64,000 nt of DNA from an uncultured Roseibium sp. (lineage in GTDB: Bacteria > Pseudomonadota > Alphaproteobacteria > Rhizobiales > Stappiaceae). The notes beneath the pieces are model-generated. The model was not told where the DNA came from, ran no database searches, and was given only the letters and a program-made list of their open reading frames with translations. A program made the position numbers and the translations under genes. Shown piece after piece: positions 62,755 through 64,000 of this stretch. The stretch covers positions 105,069 to 169,068 of the forward strand of contig NZ_CANMNP010000017.1 of assembly GCF_947499295.1 (NCBI RefSeq), written 5' to 3'. How positions within the stretch are numbered: the first letter of the stretch is position 1; each line of letters starts with the position of its first letter.

Positions 62755-63083
62755 GTTGCAGCCGTTGAACGGCTTTGACCATCTGCTATCTGCGACTTGC
62801 CTCAGGCCTTTGGTCAATTGGTGAAAATTGCCGCAGGGTTATCTTTTTGCTATCGTGTATTTGGATTCTTCGTTTTAGTAAAAGATGATTACTGTTTTTG
62901 ACGGCGCTCAATGCAGTCACTGGCAAAGGGCAATATTTCAGCCTGTAGATGTTTGACCCGCGGTCATCTGTTTTGTGTACTGCGAAGCGACCAGTTAACT
63001 GCCTTGTTCTTTATATTTATGACTTGAGTTTAGATAGCTCAGACCATTTGGAAGTTTGTTAAGACAATTCTCAGGGGGTGAAA
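62755..63083. other. Intergenic region without recognised features
   Basis: 329 bp, AT-rich toward the next gene. A short 5-bp stem AGCCG/CGGCT lies just after the caspase gene (about 62760-62774) but with a weak T tract, so I do not call a terminator. The downstream ribosome site is CAGGGGGTG at 63072-63080. Confidence 0.5.
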
Positions 63084-63767
63084 ATGATTGATAAACAATG
63101 CCTGAATGGCGTGATTGCCTGTCTGCTGGCAGGACAGTTCGCGGCAATGTCGGTTCTACCGGCAGGCGCTGCCGTGTCGCCACACGATGCAATCCATGAA
63201 GGGGTCAGCGCTGAGCCGCAGGGCGACTACATTCTGCTCGCCCAGTACGATGATTCCTATTCGGACTCGTCACCGGAAGATCGGACAAGTTACACCGGCG
63301 ACAATGAGCGGGACCCGAGACTTGCCGCGTCGGGCGGTTACAGCGATACCGTTACGCGCGGTGTTGCCAGGTTGATTGTCGATGGCAACAAGGAATGTGA
63401 GAACGATACACGTCCCGAATACCGCCTCGACTGCCTGGCGGTGAATTTCGGCAAAATTGCATCTACCATCGAGCGGCGTCCCAATTATCAGCAAGCCGGG
63501 CAGGAGCTTAGAAGATTGTCCCGGAAGCTGAAGGCGATCCGGACGAAATATGCGGACCCGGCGGCTCCGAAAGTCACCAAGAAGCGGCAAACCTATCGGG
63601 CTGTTTCAAAAGCAAGTCTGGCGCAGGCGAACCGGGAAGCGTCAGCTGCGATCGACGAGACGGTCACAAAACTGCTGCGATCGGCCGGGAATTCGGAAAA
63701 GCGGAAGACACACTACGCACAGATCGCGACGGCGGTTGGCTCAACAAAGAGGTTGTTGCGGTCCTGA
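63084..63767 (+). CDS. Exported protein of unknown function
   Basis: 227 residues from the ATG at 63084 (a GTG two codons earlier is the alternative). A signal peptide ends near LPAGAA. The middle is acidic and Ser/Tyr-rich (YDDSYSDSSPEDRTSYTGD), the second half helical and basic, with a Cys pair (KECENDTRPEYRLDC). No family recognised. A terminator follows 84 bp after the stop. Confidence 0.72.
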   Translation: MIDKQCLNGVIACLLAGQFAAMSVLPAGAAVSPHDAIHEGVSAEPQGDYILLAQYDDSYSDSSPEDRTSYTGDNERDPRLAASGGYSDTVTRGVARLIVDGNKECENDTRPEYRLDCLAVNFGKIASTIERRPNYQQAGQELRRLSRKLKAIRTKYADPAAPKVTKKRQTYRAVSKASLAQANREASAAIDETVTKLLRSAGNSEKRKTHYAQIATAVGSTKRLLRS

Positions 63768-63850
63768 TCGACAGGCGGCTGCATGGCCATCTGATTTCGG
63801 CTCAAGACGCCGTGGTCATTCAATGAGAGCCTGTCATCTCGTCTAAACAA

Positions 63851-63891
63851 AAAATGCGGGCGCTTTTTGTAACGCCCGCATTTTTTTGTCA
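63851..63891. terminator. Bidirectional intrinsic terminator
   Basis: Perfect 12-bp stem AAAATGCGGGCG (63851-63862) with CGCCCGCATTTT (63873-63884), 10-nt loop. It is flanked by a T run on the plus strand and by A's that give a T run on the minus strand, so it serves both convergent genes. Confidence 0.9.
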
Positions 63892-63919
63892 GGTTGCTTT
63901 TTGACAGGTGACCGGAGCC

Positions 63920-64000
63920 TTAGACCGTACCGCCGAGTGAGCCTTCGAGTTGGGCGAGTTCCTGTCCGCCTGCCATCATTTCCTGTAGTTCTTCTGCCTT
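63920..64000 (-). CDS. C-terminal end of a minus-strand gene (5' part outside window)
   Basis: 26 codons and a TAA stop (63920-63922) read from the window edge: KAEELQEMMAGGQELAQLEG then SLGGTV. The protein is not recognisable from this tail. It is convergent with the exported protein at 63084, and the terminator at 63851 lies 29 bp past its stop. Confidence 0.55.
   Translation of the reverse strand, partial: KAEELQEMMAGGQELAQLEGSLGGTV

Noticed and set aside
62755..62790. Terminator after the caspase gene
   Set aside because: Stem of only 5 bp and a weak T tract.
1..64000. CRISPR array, IS element, prophage or integrated element
   Set aside because: No regular repeats with spacers, no transposase, integrase or phage genes, and no long terminal inverted repeats were seen.

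Overview
The window reads as a chromosomal segment of a GC-rich alphaproteobacterium, most like a marine heterotroph of the Rhodobacterales or Stappiaceae (Roseibium/Labrenzia-like) type. The signs are three complete TRAP transporters, a five-step hut pathway, a Rhodobacter-type smo/mtlK polyol operon, an hmu haem locus with RirA-type IRO boxes, and a DUF1523 protein. That placement is inference from gene content; no rRNA or marker phylogeny is present. I found no tRNA, rRNA, IS element, prophage or CRISPR array. Coding is dense, and many genes overlap by 4 bp (ATGA).

Layout. 1-2181 (minus): tungstate ABC transporter tupBCA, with tupA cut by the window edge. 2611-5264 (plus): a class III aminotransferase and an exported GH3 N-acetylhexosaminidase. 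5258-13895 (minus): hutI-hutH-hutG-hutU followed by dctP-, dctQ- and dctM-type TRAP genes. 13975-16069 (plus): hutF and hutC. A 20-bp dyad sits between the two divergent hut arms, so histidine breakdown and a TRAP importer look like one regulon. 16081-21263 (minus): haem receptor, a small Cys-rich exported protein, exbB, two exbD and tonB. 21530-25503 (plus): hmuSTUV. The divergent haem promoters share two TGA-N9-TCA boxes. 25527-33081 (minus): smoEFGK-smoS-mtlK polyol uptake and oxidation with a LacI regulator and two matching operator-like sites.

33371-39595 (minus) holds the least explained part: a five-gene, tightly packed operon of a coiled-coil protein, an unknown protein, an AAA+ ATPase, a second unknown protein with an Asp-rich tail, and a DUF1523 membrane protein. 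It is my main candidate for an undescribed system.

39919-48484 (plus): a LacI regulator with three operator-like sites, an ABC importer with two different ATPases and a 62-residue membrane protein, and a DhaK-DhaL kinase. 48899-56180 (plus): a second TRAP importer, two tiny coupled ORFs, a crotonase, a MarR regulator, a feruloyl-CoA-synthetase-like ligase and an amidohydrolase, probably for hydroxycinnamate-type aromatic acids. A related AT-rich motif precedes the TRAP genes and the crotonase arm. 56352-61062 (plus): a LysR regulator, a DUF1445 protein whose Shine-Dalgarno lies in a hairpin arm, and a third TRAP importer. 61207-64000: an exported caspase-like/Sel1 protein, an exported unknown protein, a bidirectional terminator and the tail of a minus-strand gene.

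A shared theme is post-transcriptional tuning of importers. Four binding-protein/permease junctions (7460, 30619, 42508, 49956) carry strong stem-loops, two of them followed by T tracts, which fits excess production of binding protein over permease.
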